From assembly GCA_964020975.1 (NCBI GenBank), contig OZ026630.1, positions 66,249,277-66,313,276 of the forward strand: DNA of 64,000 bases, given 5' to 3'. Positions 25,015 to 37,104 of the stretch are shown here, one piece after another (the first letter of the stretch is position 1; the number at the start of each line of letters is the position of its first letter). A program made the translations under genes and the position numbers. Under the pieces are notes generated by a model that did not search any database, was not told where the DNA came from, and saw only the letters and a list, made by a program, of their open reading frames with translations. The stretch comes from Hermodice carunculata. Lineage: Eukaryota; Annelida; Polychaeta; Eunicida; Amphinomidae.

Positions 25015-25680
25015 GGCAAACCGAACAAAATTACTAAATTTGTATTGTACAAGTTCAGATAAGAATAATTCAGCTTTGCAGCATTATAGCTATCTCGCTT
25101 TTAGGACCTCACAAGCGGTTTTAAAGCTTACTCGTCGGCAATGTCTGCTTCACCTGTGAAACTTTCCTTATACTCCAGCACTCGGCTCCTTTTGCGAACT
25201 ACTTCGCCGTGAAACGTACTTCGCGGAACCAGAGCAGCAAGATGGTATTTAATACGGTTATCCCAACAAAAAATAAGTAAGTGTACGCCTGAAGGCAGGA
25301 CGATCATCAAACCCATGTCAGGGTTCAAAAATAATAAAATTCATCGAATATATAGTGATAATTATTATAGACAAGCAAATGTTAAACTTACAAAAATTTA
25401 TACACGCACACACACACACATAAAATGTTGCGCAAGCACTAAGGGCAACAGCGTTTGAGTCAGACAAAAAACGACAGTGTGAACCAGGTAGTTTAAGCTC
25501 TCAATTGCGAATGCTAAGGAAGCTAGACACGTTTCACATGTGAAAATTATACCTTGCTCTTTCATGAAGCAGCTTACCCCTGACCTAGTATATGCTCTTT
25601 CTAGCTGGATAGCTCACCTTAGTCCAACCACTTGCCAGTGTATAACTGAAGTAGAAACACACTGGGGCTGATTATTCAAT
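25015..25680. repeat. Interspersed repeat split by a ~490-bp insertion
   Basis: 25015–25078 and 25573–25665 match two adjacent parts of 31040–31190 (shared: ACTAAATTTGTAT-x-GTACA, GTTCAGATAAGAA; then CTTACCCCTGA, CTTTCTAGCTGGA, CCAGTGTATAACTGAAGT). The inserted piece 25079–25572 carries a 66-codon open frame on the minus strand (25128–25328) with a hydrophobic stretch (GLMIVLPSGVHLLIFCW) and a charged tail ending ADIADE. It looks like the end of a membrane protein but I do not recognise it. Confidence 0.55.
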
Positions 25681-26425
25681 CCCCATGATTGTAAAATGAA
25701 TAGTAACAGCTAGACCACCTGTAGAATCCTAGGGAATTCCTAGAAAGTGCTGTTATAATGGACATCCTGTACCACAAATGTAAAAATAAACTCCGTGATG
25801 ACACTTCTACCTCACTACGATAGTGTCAAACTCTGGGTAAATGTTTCAAAAGAATGAGTCAAATTTGTGACATTTGAGTAATTACTGCCAATATATGACC
25901 ACACGCTCGGGACACCCTATGACCGAATCTCGGCTCAGGTGTAGGACAGCCGACTTGAGTAATTATTGACATTGAGTAAATGTGCATTCAGGCATGTACA
26001 ACAGAATGATGCCACAAAATAAAATAACATAGCAAAACAGGTGTGTCTAAAATCTCCAGAACTATTGAAACCAAATTTTATAACGGTCTTTGGATATTTA
26101 TACAAAGTTCAAAAATGTTTGATCAAAAGTACATGTTGGAATCCTCTTGACTCAAGTTTATTGCAAATCAATATGGCTTTCGATACATCCTGAAATTAAG
26201 AACAAATACGACCAAATCTCAAGATTCGTGAGAAAGATGTATTATATCCAACATTTACCAAAATATCACTGTCAGGGAAAGGATAGTTTACTGCTTCAAA
26301 GTTAACCTCATGAACTTTGTGATAGACCTTGATGCATAACCTATCATTTAAGACCCGAATGTCCAAGTCTAGAAATACATCTCTGACATCATTAGAATTG
26401 TTACCTGCCAAAGGATTTATTAGTC

Positions 26426-26776
26426 TTTAAATGCTAATACGGTTGCGTCGACCCACAAACATGTGCTTGTGGAGCCCCAGTGGAAAAGCAGTTGCCATTT
26501 TTTGACAGGATGTTCTCTTTTCAACGAACCCCGCACGGAATTACCAGGACCTGTTCAGCCTGAAATTACTTCTAAAAGTGACATTTTGCTGTATGGTGAT
26601 GCAAACAAGTCCAATGATTGGAATAGTAAGTTATTTGACAGTGTAGAAAGGTATATTTTAAAAACAAAGAGATTTAGTAGAGATAAAGTGATTGTCCTCG
26701 CCATTTGCTTTCTTTCTTTTTTTTCTACATTTGTACTTTCTGCTTATGTCTCGGTTTCATCAAGTGACGCTGTGTA
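26426..26776 (+). other. Unrecognised insert with an open frame
   Basis: Sequence inside Penelope-like fragment 2 that is not shared with the other copy. The plus strand is open from 26463 with GPVQPEITSKSDILLYGD and FDSVERYILKTKRF. It looks coding-like and could be a slice of another transposon, but no family is recognised. Its continuation is probably 28154–28239, beyond the nested element. Confidence 0.4.
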
Positions 26777-28153
26777 CAGTTACGCTCGCGTTCAAGTTAA
26801 CAAACGCCAAACGCACCAACGTTTCCGAAACGTTTCCTAAACACTTTCAGTGAAAGTCAAACGTTTTGCAAACACTTTGCAAACACTTTCCAAACGCTTT
26901 ACAAACACTTTTCCAAACGCTTTCAAACACTTTACACTTTGCGCCAAACGTATGTGATACATGTACATGCGTTTTCCTGGCATTTGCCACTGCATTTTCA
27001 TACGGACTATTTGGATTTTCAGGGATGCAAACTTCACTAATCTGGGCTCCACAAATCAAATTCCGCTTTATATCTGATTCAAATTAATATGAAATGAAAA
27101 AAGAAAAAAAAATGAGTCAGTGACAAATAATTCCTGGAAATATGTATTTGTCACCTTTACCTGCTAATATTTATGTTGTTACTGGTAATCAACAATATTA
27201 TGACATGGTCATACTTAATTAAGGAAGAAAATTAGTATAGGTAGAAGAAAACAAATAATATGCCTACATTAACAGGTTTAACACTTCATTCATTTTAAAG
27301 TTACAGATCTTTCAGTAGCAAGTATACCCAGTCGCTATCATACTTTTTGTGAAAGTGAAGTTCTTGAAAAAAGGTTAATTTTTAAAATTTCGAATGGAAA
27401 TACAGAACAAGCTCAATTTAAGTATTGTTTGGCTTACTAAGCCAAGCAATAGAATTAGCTCCAGTGGAGTAAGCCAGGCGATACTCCATCGGTCTTTGGA
27501 GTAATGATATATATTTTAATTGAAAACTAGGAACTATTTTGGAGTACATTTATAGGCAATATCATGATCAGATCATGAATCATGATATCTGATCATTATA
27601 TTGCCTATGGATTTACTCCAAAACAGTTTTTGAAAGATAAAGTATTCATGACATCTTAAATGAAGAATTAAGTCGTTAATCAATTTTTAGTTGAATTAGA
27701 CACTTGGGTAAACGTATTTGGATCTTGTTTTATATAAATATATACAACCTATAATGCTGGATAACTGCACATTTACATGTAGGTACATCATATATTGCTG
27801 GACCTGTTGAAAATACGTTTGGAGATTCTTCATCATTGAAATGGAAGTGTTTGAAATGCATAGTGTTTGAATGCGTTTGTGAAAGTGTTTGAAATCGTTC
27901 GGGTAATTGTTCAACGCGTTTGGAAAGTGTTTGAACGCTTTTGGAGAAGTGTTCGCTAGCTTTGTGATAGTGTTCGAACGTTTTGTAAAAGTGTTTGAGA
28001 TTTTTCCCAAACGCTTTCCAAACGCTTTCCAAACACATTCCAAACACTTTCCAAACACATTCCAAACGTTTTCAAGCGTTTCCAAACACAAGCCACACAC
28101 CAGCAAAATGCGAAAAAAGCGTTTGGCTGTTTACTTTTAGCCGGGCGTAACTG
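26777..28153. mobile_element. Non-autonomous TA-flanked element with subterminal TTTGGAAAG repeats
   Basis: Inverted ends CAGTTACGC (26777) and GCGTAACTG (to 28153), each next to a TA (26775–26776 and 28154–28155), as for Tc1/mariner-type targets. Just inside, both ends carry arrays of about ten-base units (AAACRCTTTCC, spaced by 9–12 bp) in inverted orientation: 26800–26950 and 27840–28110. The middle has a 40-bp-arm hairpin (27537–27623). No transposase is visible; length 1,377 bp. Confidence 0.75.
27537..27623. repeat. Hairpin with ~40-bp arms
   Basis: Left arm starts TTTTGGAGTACATTTATAGG and right arm ends CCTATGGATTTACTCCAAAA; the tip is around ATGAATCATG. A few mismatches. Probably an inner, older MITE. 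Confidence 0.8.
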
Positions 28154-28498
28154 TAGTTATGGAGTAGGCTTTATAAAAGCTTTACAGCTTGTTTCCTATT
28201 CGATGTTTCTTTGAAATAAAATCCGGTTAAACCATATATATATTCTGGGTAAATTTCATTACCAATTTTGTGGAAATTTTGTACAATTGCACAAGCAATG
28301 CCATCAATATATCTTGCGTTGTTGTATACTTTTGTAGCTACATGGAAATCATTTTTTAATTCATTCATATACCTAAATTCTAGCCAGGTTAAATATAAAT
28401 CAGCGAGTAACGGGGAGCATCTGCTACCCATTGAAATGTCTTTTATTTGTTGATATAACCAAAGTGGTATCCAAGGGAAATTTAGTAGCATCTATTAT

Positions 28499-28905
28499 TA
28501 TGCAAAAAAGATTCACACACATGTGAAATAATTTAACACATATATGAAACAAAATGTGTATTAAGCATAGTAAAATCCGCATAGGAGTAAAACTTTTGCG
28601 CCTGTGTCTACTTCCTTTTCATATATGTAAAATAAAGATGCAACTGTACATACGTGTAAAGCTATTTCACGTATGTGTAAATCGTATTCACATATGTAAA
28701 AACATTATTTCACATATATGAAAAAGATTTGCACCTATGTGAGATCCTTTTGCACATATATGTGAAATAAAGAGCAAGTTGTACATTTGTGTAAAACTAT
28801 TTCATATATGTGCAAATCTTTTACACATATGTAAAATAACTATTCATTTTGCACATGTGATAAAGTTTAACACATATATGAAATAAACTCGATGAAAGTA
28901 GTTTA
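28499..28905. repeat. CACATATGTG-type array, left block
   Basis: Some 18 diverged units of 20–25 bp with the core TTTCACATATGTG(T)AAA, alternating with AAATAA spacers. CACATATGTG is a palindrome, so the array can be read on both strands. Confidence 0.8.
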
Positions 28906-29059
28906 CACTGAAAAATCACTAGTCCCAAGCGATCATCTCGCTTCAGGGACACTTCCCAAACATGACGAATATGGTGGGGACCAACACAATTCAGAGCCAG
29001 GTAGATGGGGTTTTAACTGTTATTGATTACGAGAAGCATACGGGACGTAAGGCGGTAAA

Positions 29060-31035
29060 ATGACAGTATAACTCCTCATGGGTGCACCTACATGTATATT
29101 TGATTATTATGGAGGAACAGACAGGGGTTCTTTGCTTGATATATTGGAAACGGATTATGACAGAGATCTCCAGAATCACACAGAACGTACTCTGATGAAA
29201 CAGTCACCATACTCTGATATAGATCCGTACATTAATTATTTAAAGGAGAAACAAAATCAGTTGATAGGCATTAGTTTAAACTGCGAGTCTCTAAATGCTT
29301 AAATGGTTGAATCATGACTAAATGTTGACGCCAAAGTCTCTTTTCAAACTAGAGAATAATAAATTCTTATTTCTAGAGGTAAAGCTATTACAACACATGG
29401 TAGGGTTGCCATTTATCTGAAGGAAGAATATAAATACAAACATCCAGATATTTATGTCCCATCAGACATATGGGAAGGACAGTTTATAGAAATCGCCATT
29501 CCTGACAATAAAAAGCATGCTATTTTGGGAAACATATACAGACCACATTTAGATCTGATTGACAACTACAAATTATTTGCAAACGAATTTTGTACATCAT
29601 TAGAAAAGCTCCAAAGGTCTAAACAAGTTTTAATTGGTGGTGATTTTAATATTGACCTGCTTAAAATTCACGAAAAGGGAATTTATGCTACCTTCTTTGA
29701 TACAGTCACCTCAATGGGCTTTTATCCTCAAATTACTCTGCCTAAAAGGCTTTTCCAAAGGCTGGGTACAATTATTGATTATTTCTTTACAAACTTTCTG
29801 ATTCAGGGTCAGACTATGGCGTCATAACATCCCACATATCTAATCACTCTCCTTATTTTATATGCTTGGACATTCTCCTTTCTAAACATGATCCACTACC
29901 AAAATTTATACAAATCCGACCCAGCCATGCTAATTCATTTAGTGATTTTAAAAATGAGATAAAGCAGCTAGAATTTATGACTGTCTGAATAAAGACACCG
30001 AAACAGACCATCGCAAGTCATATGAAATAATACACAAAGTTGTTACTCTTGCCATGGACAAACATTTACCTATTAAAACAGCTAAATTCAAGAACTAGAA
30101 ACTTGAGAAGTCTTGCTGGATAACTCAAGCAATTAACACTCTATAAAAAAATGATGTTCAATTAAGTTTTATAGCTGAACATACAGTGATTCACATAATA
30201 CATTCTTCAAAAGCAAACGTAGCAATGGGTTTGGCTGTCAGCCAATCTTCTCAAGCACATTAAACCTGAAGTTTCTAGGGAATGAAGCCTAACTACAAAT
30301 CAAACCCTTAGGACTGGAATCTTTCTAGGTCAATTGGAAATTGCTAAAGGTATTCCTATATATAAAAAGGTGATGTAATTAGTTTTGTTAATTGCAGACC
30401 AATGTCACAACTGCCTGCTATATCCAAAGTCTTTGAACGTGTTGGTTTCAACTAATTACCATCACACCATTACTTCCAGTTATCTAATTTATAGTTTGAT
30501 AGTCAGTATGGTTTCAGAGAGAGTCACTCAACCGAACTTGCATCCTACGAATTAACTGACATAAAACTTTCACATATGGATACAGGTGATGTTCCTATAA
30601 ACATATTTGTGGATTTATCTACACCCATTGGAACGTTGGACCACAATTTACAACTACATAAACGTAGCAATCATGGTATCAAAGGATCTGCCCTAAAGCT
30701 GTTCGCAAGTCACTTGCGTAAAACAATATGTTGTAATAAATTATGTAAGCTCCAATCTCAGTAATGTAACTACTGGTGTCCCACAAGGCTCTATTCTTGG
30801 CCTGCCGCTGTTCATTATTTGCATACATAACATACTTTTACCCTCTACGTGTTTAAATTTGTCATTTATGCTGGTGATTCTACATTATTAAGTACCCTTA
30901 GTGTTTTTGCCTAATGGGTGTGACATTTCACATATTAACAATTCTGAATTAGATCAAATAAGCACCTGGCTGAATGTAAATTATCATTAGATACTCAGAA
31001 AACTGAATTCATGCTTTTTCACAAACTACTTAAAC
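29060..31035 (+). mobile_element. Decayed LINE (endonuclease plus reverse transcriptase)
   Basis: Pre-endonuclease tail ends LIGISLNCESLNA (29240–29300). The APE-type endonuclease follows with GNIYRPHLD, VLIGGDFNIDLLK (29630) and GTIIDYFFTN (29770). Then come RT pieces: QYGFRESHSTE (30505), FVDLS (30605), GVPQGSILGLPLF (30770) and, near the end, QKTEFMLF (31000). The frame changes and stops many times, so the copy is dead. Layout fits Jockey/CR1-like LINEs; the clade is not settled by eye. The element sits between two CACATATGTG arrays. Confidence 0.88.
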
Positions 31036-31260
31036 ACATTACCATAACTACTAAATTTGTATAGTACAGGTTCAGATAAGAACAATTTGACTTACCCCTG
31101 AACCAATATGTACCCTTTCTAGCTGGACAGCTTATCCTACTTAAACCACCCGCCAGTGTATAACTGAAGTGGAAACTAAGTAGAATAATATGTTTGATAT
31201 AAGACAGTAAACTTAAATTGTTGATAATAGCAGTCATGTAAAGTGATAAAAGTACTGTTT
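31036..31260. repeat. Interspersed repeat, copy 2
   Basis: Same family as 25015–25680, here without the insertion. It directly follows the end of the LINE. Confidence 0.7.
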
Positions 31261-31329
31261 ACAAAGGGACACACTGAGCACATGGCAAAGCTAGGGAGCA
31301 TCCATTGGAGCTAATCTTTTACAAAATTT

Positions 31330-32372
31330 CAATCATTAAAATTTTACGTATGTGACCTAGTTTTACACATTACACATATGTGAAATAAAAGTTTGATTAC
31401 ACGTATGTGTAAAGTATTTCACATGTGTGTTAATGTATTCTACACGTGAAAATCTTGTTCACATATCTGAAATAGTTGTTTAGTTTACATATGTGTTAGG
31501 GATTACCCATATGTACAAATGATTTATAAATATGTGATATAGTTTTACACATATGCGTAATTTTGATTCTATATCACATATTTGTCCCGTTTGTACCTAT
31601 TTATAAAAGAAAATCACGTATATGCACATCTCTTTGGCATATATAAAATAAACAAACATTCCACACATGAAAAAGGTTTTCACATATGAAAAATTCTTCT
31701 TCATGTATGTTAAATAGTTTTATTAAGACGTACAATTCATCTTTTGGTTTTTTTAATATGGTGACATGTAATTTTTTTTACAGATGTGAAACAAGCTATT
31801 CTTGCGCATACGAGAAAAAAGGTTTACACATGTAAGACAGATTTACACATATGCAAAATAAAGATACACCCGACATATGCGTAAAACTATTTCATACATG
31901 TGGAAAAGATTTTTAACAACAACTGGACACATGTGTAAAACCTACTTTAAATATATTAAATTATTTTGTTATTGTACAAATGTTAAATTATTTTGCAAAT
32001 GTGACTTTATGCATATATAAGAAATGATTTTCGCATATTTGTAATTATGGAATACATGCTCAAACGGCTTGCTACAGAAGACAGGGTCCAGAAAAAAAGA
32101 TTTACACATGTGAGAAATATTTACACACATGTAAAATAAATATACACCCGACATATGCGTAAAACTATTTCATAAAGGTGGAAAAGAATTTTAACTACAA
32201 CTGGACACATGTGTAAAACCTACTTTAAATATGTTAAATTATTTTGTTATTGCACAAATGTTAAATTATTTTGTAAATGTGACTTTAATTATGCATATAT
32301 AAGAAATGATTTTCGCATATGTGTAATTATGGAATAAATGCTCCAACGGCTTGCTACAGAAGACAGGGTCCA
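31330..32372. repeat. CACATATGTG-type array, right block, with a ~280-bp tandem duplication
   Basis: The same degenerate units as at 28499–28905. Within it, 31856–32091 is repeated at 32136–32372, both ending GCTACAGAAGACAGGGTCCAG. The two blocks may be one array split by the LINE. Confidence 0.8.
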
Positions 32373-32399
32373 GGTACATTAGGATTATGCACGAAGAGA

Positions 32400-32800
32400 A
32401 TGCAACAATAACTTAAAAACAAGTCAAACTTGGAAAACGTGAAAAAAACTTGAAAAATTAGAAAAAATCAGAGCACCACCTGGTTAAAAAGTTTACATTT
32501 AGGAGTCACCAGACATATCCCTATGGTACCTCAAAGCAATTGGCCAGGCGGTGTCGGAGGAAAAGATTTTTAAATATCTTGCCATAAAAACAACCCCCTT
32601 ACCCCGCCCTAACCCTCCAAAATCCTGCAACTGGAGCATGGCTATTTGAAGAAAATAGGTAAAGACCTACCCAAGGCAGATCCCCGCAAAGTTTGCAGTA
32701 GACCTGGCTGACAGCTTCGGGGAAGTTGAAAATGTGAATTGCAGAAGGACAGACGACAGAAGGAAGGACGACGGACCATCTTCTAAGTCGACTTAAAATA
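32400..32800 (+). repeat. Copy of the hairpin-ended family
   Basis: Blocks GAGCACCACCTGGTTAAAA, ACCTACCCAAGGCAGAT, GACCTGGCTGACAGCTTCGG and a GGACGACGGACC end match the 2255–6300 cluster. It abuts NIDO exon 14. Confidence 0.65.
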
Positions 32801-32876
32801 ATGCTGCTCACAGTATTAGAATGGTAATCGGTATTTTGAAATCATTTACATACAAACGTGTACATACAGAACCTAC

Positions 32877-33203
32877 CATATGACCATTATATGATTTGCG
32901 ATACTTTTCGCATGGATACTCGAATGTGTTGTACCATGTTATAACAACGACTGCAGTAGCATTGAAATCATGGATCAGGGAAAATCTTCTTATTTCTGTT
33001 GTTGCGCGATTCGTAATTGCCTTTATACGATTAATGTTTGTTGTGGCACCGGATTGATACTCTTGAATGAATATGAATGAACCTGGACACGATACATCCT
33101 GGCGACAGAAGTATGGCGCAATGATGCTAAATCCCTTTGGAATTCTATTGAAATTGTTTGTATTGTCTCGAATATTCAGTGTAGCTGCACCATCTTCGTG
33201 GAC
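32877..33203 (-). CDS. Exon 14: NIDO domain, part 2
   Basis: Acceptor TTTTACAG, donor GTAGGTTC; exactly 109 codons, phase 0 at both ends. Contains IPKGFSIIAPYFCRQDV, the NIDO 'IAPFW' region, then a SGSFIFIQEYQ-like strand and VVVITWYNTF, the conserved 'TW' strand near the end of NIDO. The two cysteines (YFCRQDVSC) are close together and may pair. Confidence 0.93.
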
Positions 33204-33686
33204 CTGTAAAACAAAACATGATATTTAGCTTTAAGGAAACTTGGATTCAAAGTCAATTTCCACGGTGTACATAAAACTCATAGAGCATCACGAAAACTAT
33301 AAATTACACAAATATTTGTTATTAAAAACAGAGAACTGATGGTTGCCTTACACTACAGTTGTTGCCGCAGGCTAGTGTCTGTCTTTGCAGATTATCTTTT
33401 GTTAAGCGCAAATATTCATGCTACCTAGCACAGAGGTAAAATAACTATATGATGATACATAGTGGTTTACACTCCAAATGAATAATTTTCCGCATTACTG
33501 TACTCGGAGTAGATGGTTCAGATAACCATTGAGGCGCGAACAGTGGAACTGTGGATATATTTTTATCCCACAATGTATTTTTCATAATTTCTATATTTTT
33601 ACACAAGCCTTTATAAATAAAATTTGGTTCATGAAAAGGTTTTTATTGACAGGTCTCAATGCCGCAAAATGTTCATTGGGTCTTAC

Positions 33687-33826
33687 ATATATTGATGGTT
33701 GTCCCATCTCTAGGTCCATGTCAAAGATGCGCATGCCAGTTAAAAGTTTGAAGGGAGTGCCAGGAGATACATTACTGTCACCTGCGTCAGGTCCAAATGG
33801 GTAGAACGCTTCATTCGTGGCGGGAT
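33687..33826 (-). CDS. Exon 13: NIDO domain, part 1
   Basis: Acceptor CAAGCAG, donor GTAAGACC. Two bases and 46 codons. The peptide PATNEAFYPFGPDAGDSNV is the classic start of a nidogen-type extracellular (NIDO) domain as in mucin-4, mesh and nidogen: FYPFG followed by GD. It continues to GQPSIY and joins VHEDGAATL of the next exon. About 7.3 kb of intron with a Penelope-like element separates it from exon 12. Confidence 0.92.
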
Positions 33827-33959
33827 CTGCTTGAAACAATGTTTATCATCATATCGTGTGATAATATTTGAGAAAGAAGCAAAGCAAATTTACAAGGCTG
33901 AAAGAACTCTGACTATTCTTCTCATTCAACGAACTTCAGACTGTCCAGCATTACACAAA

Positions 33960-34212
33960 GTCTAAAGTCTCTGGGTGTGCCTGCCACTGCACAACGTCCA
34001 ACATCTCTGTACCTGCCCACCATTGCACAGCGTCTAATGTTTCCAAGTGCAATTACCACTGCACAAAGTCTAATTTCTCTATGTGTGCCTACCAATACAC
34101 AAAGTCTAACGTCTGCATGTGTGCCCACCACTACACAAACTTTAACGTCTGTATGTGCGCCTACCCCTGCACAGCTTCTAACGTCTGCGTGTGTGGTTGC
34201 CTTTGCTCAAAG
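33960..34212. repeat. 36-bp minisatellite, seven copies, open in frame
   Basis: Consensus GTCTAACGTCTGTATGTGTG + CCTACCACTGCACAAA, 36 bases or 12 codons. The plus strand reads open through all copies as a 12-residue repeat of type VPTTTQSLTSVC (33977–34345, 122 codons), and the minus strand is open as well. It lies in the intron between exons 13 and 12. Open frames are expected when a 36-bp unit lacks stops, so coding is not implied. Confidence 0.8.
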
Positions 34213-34349
34213 ACTGAAGTATCCTGATTTCGAACTATCAATATCACTTTTAACAAGGGTAACACATCTTGATTTAACTATATATATCTACAATCATTTC
34301 AAAACAAGACGTTCTGATCCATACGAAAAAGAACGCTTGCGATGACATA

Positions 34350-35470
34350 GCCACTTTACAGGTGCTATAGAGCAGCTATACCGTTGCAGTATATATGTTA
34401 CTGCCAGTCAGGTTTTTCAGAGGTCAAGGACCTTCATGATATATCTGTTAGGCTGCCACTCTCTGTACCGTGACTCACAATGGTGGCAGTTGTACAGCCA
34501 CTTGGCACTTCCTTTCCCTACCTTTCCAAACAGTCTTTTATGGTGACATGTATGGAGTGATGGTAAATTAGCTTTACAGTCACTAGAAGAAATTAACATC
34601 AGAGGTGATTTTGTGATTCGCGGTATAGCGGCTTTACACCCACTAGAGGAAGTAAGCATAGGATGTCACATGACATACGAAGCTCAACCTCTCTTCATGT
34701 AACCATTTCCCTCCATTTTGAAACAGATGAAGTACATTGTTGGATGCAAGCCTTTATTAATGCTAGTTTTAGTGATGATTAAATTGTTCTGAGTTACTCA
34801 AAAGATTCATACTGAAACATGAAGTATCGTGAAACTTGACTGACAATATATGGGAGGACTATATCTGATAATCCATTCATAATGAACAATGGGTCAAACC
34901 CTATTTCAGTATTTAATGTACTGGCCTAGCTACCCTTATTCCTATAAATTAAGTCAGTAACATCAGTGGTGCCTAAGGTGGTTACAGCTGATTTCATTCT
35001 GTAATGGTACATTATCTATGGACATACAATACTCAGTGCGTCTGCACATCAGTCTCTAGAAATTAAGAATCTTAGTTTTGCATAGTGATGTGCACTTACT
35101 ACATGATTGACACTATGTTCTATGTACCCATTTATGCTAATGCATGTTAAGCTAGGAGGGGTGGTCACTCTTCCAGGGAGTCCAACCTCCAGAGTAGCAA
35201 CCTAGCTGCTTTATCTGGACTTAAAGGTTGCAGCAAAATACCGACAACCATTAAGTTGCCATAATATATAGCAGCTATACAGCAGCAGCCCCATGGCAGC
35301 CTTTATTTATATGGGACATGGAATCTCTTGTATATTGCAACTATATAGCGACAACCCCGTGGCTGTACTGCTGCTCATTCATTTACATATAAAAATGGTG
35401 TAAAGCCACTTTAGTCACTATATAGCTGCTATATAGCGGCAAATTACTGGAGCTCCATGGATTTTTTCAC
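34350..35470. repeat. TATAGCAGCTATA repeat region
   Basis: Short blocks such as GCTATAGAGCAGCTATACCG, AGCAGCTATACAGCAGC and CTATATAGCTGCTATATAGCGGC recur, together with GCCACTTTA and GGCTTTA spacers. Mostly small palindromes. No coding seen. Confidence 0.55.
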
Positions 35471-37100
35471 ATGTGTATCTTTGTCTAGGGTCAGTACCAC
35501 AAGCAAAATAATTGGAGATTGAGGACAATTACCGTTATCCCTTTCATCCATGTAAAGCAAGCAGTTTTAATTGTAATATTTATCTTTTAGACACCAGAGG
35601 AAAGTTCCAGAGACAATGAATCTTTGATTCAACATAATAATATCATTTGAATTGTGCATTGCTCTTGTAACTAAAATCGTCATATTATATGGTGTACACA
35701 CGAAACATCGTAAAAGGTTATCTTGACTGAATGGGTACTGCAATTAAGAAAGTTGATGTTAAGGGTGGTTAAAAATGATATCTGAAAACCAAAATGTTAA
35801 ATTTCATTTTGGAATAGTCTTTTTTAGGCTCCAAACGTTTGCCATAATTCCTACATGAAAGCGCGGGGATTTTCTAAGCTCGTGACCCGATTTGGGGAAG
35901 TGTTGGTGCGTCACAAACACAATCCACTGACTTGGGTGAATACGCTACTTGCCAAAGTGCCTTCAGTTAGCCTTGAATAGAGTTTTTCATGTAAGTGGTC
36001 TGATGAGCATGAAGAGGGAAAACTGTAACAGCAGAGGAAATGACCTTACAGACATGAGCCCAACGACCAGAAGGTTGCCATCACTATACTGCAGGGAGTG
36101 CAGCCGTGAGACAGCCAGACGATCCCAACTGCCAGACGATCATAACTTGTGGTCTGGGCAATGATAATTTGTTGCAAAAGATATAGTTCCTATCAAAATT
36201 ACTACGCTTCATTTAACAGGAACAAGCATACATGCAATAAATTGGAATTTGCGTTAGGATGGGCCTTGATTTCTTGTGTTTCAAAGTCTATCATTTACGG
36301 AAACAGCTACGGCCTACACTTACGGTATGTAAAAGTCCGTGCAAACAGTTAATTTTCCCTTCCCATATATATGGGTGATTGAATATAAGCCTGCATTCAT
36401 GAATACCTTTCAATATATCTAAACCTGGCATTAACCTCGTAACCCTGCCGTTAAAGCGTGCATAGTACAATGTGCTTATGAAGTTTTCATTCTTTATTTG
36501 AGATCGTATCCATTATGTAACGCTGATAAATATTTTCCTGTGCCTGACTTATTTTCTGGGGCCATACAAACGACTATGGTACAATGACACGAGTTTCGTT
36601 TTGTTTGTTTTTTTACACCCGATTTTTGCAAGCTGGCTGTGGACTGTCACACATGTGGTACATAACTGAAAGAGATTAAAGGCCAGCTGCTCACTGGTCT
36701 TCCTAGCTGCGTAGATGAGGCGTATCCAAACAAGTGTTATCTAGTTATGGGATTAAACACCTCGCAATGTACAGTGGTAATAGTTTTTTTTTTTCGCTAG
36801 CCGCCACATTGAATGAGGGCTTATGGGATCGTGGTAGTGCTCGACCGCCATATTTGCAGTCAACGCATATAAAACTATGTGGTGTAATCTGACTTAGGCT
36901 AGCGTAAAATCCCCTGTAGGATGCCAAGATTTACGTGTTATGTGCCAGGGTGTGATTATACTATCGCCTTGGACAAAGTATATCTATTTTTTTTATTTTC
37001 AAGCAACGAATAAGCACTAACACCTGTGTTTCCATAGCACTGGCTAAAGTACTTCTTCTGTCTAAAAAGGAATTTATATTCTTACTTGTGACTGGAAAAA
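35471..37100. other. Intronic stretch with nothing recognised
   Basis: Short open frames on both strands show no motif. No repeat match inside the window was noticed. Confidence 0.5.
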
Positions 37101-37104
37101 TAAC

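Larger units (their letters stand above)
26000..28498 (-). mobile_element. Penelope-like retroelement, fragment 2, interrupted
   Basis: 26000–26425 and 28240–28498 match the longer element at 37395–40207. The right part encodes GSRCSPLLADLYLTWLEF (RT motif B) and a YIDGI box in place of YIDDI (motif C). The left part encodes FLDLDIRV and VNYPFPDSDI, the segment after the catalytic core. About 1.8 kb of foreign DNA lies between, including the TA-flanked element at 26777–28153. Only the RT C-terminal half remains; degenerate. Confidence 0.85.

Noticed and set aside
25128-25328. Extra exon of the mucin-4-like gene
   Set aside because: Exons 14 and 15 join in phase through a continuous NIDO ending, and no AG acceptor precedes this frame.
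33960-34212. CRISPR-like array of regular repeats
   Set aside because: Units are contiguous and diverged, with no unique spacers; the genome is eukaryotic. It is a minisatellite.
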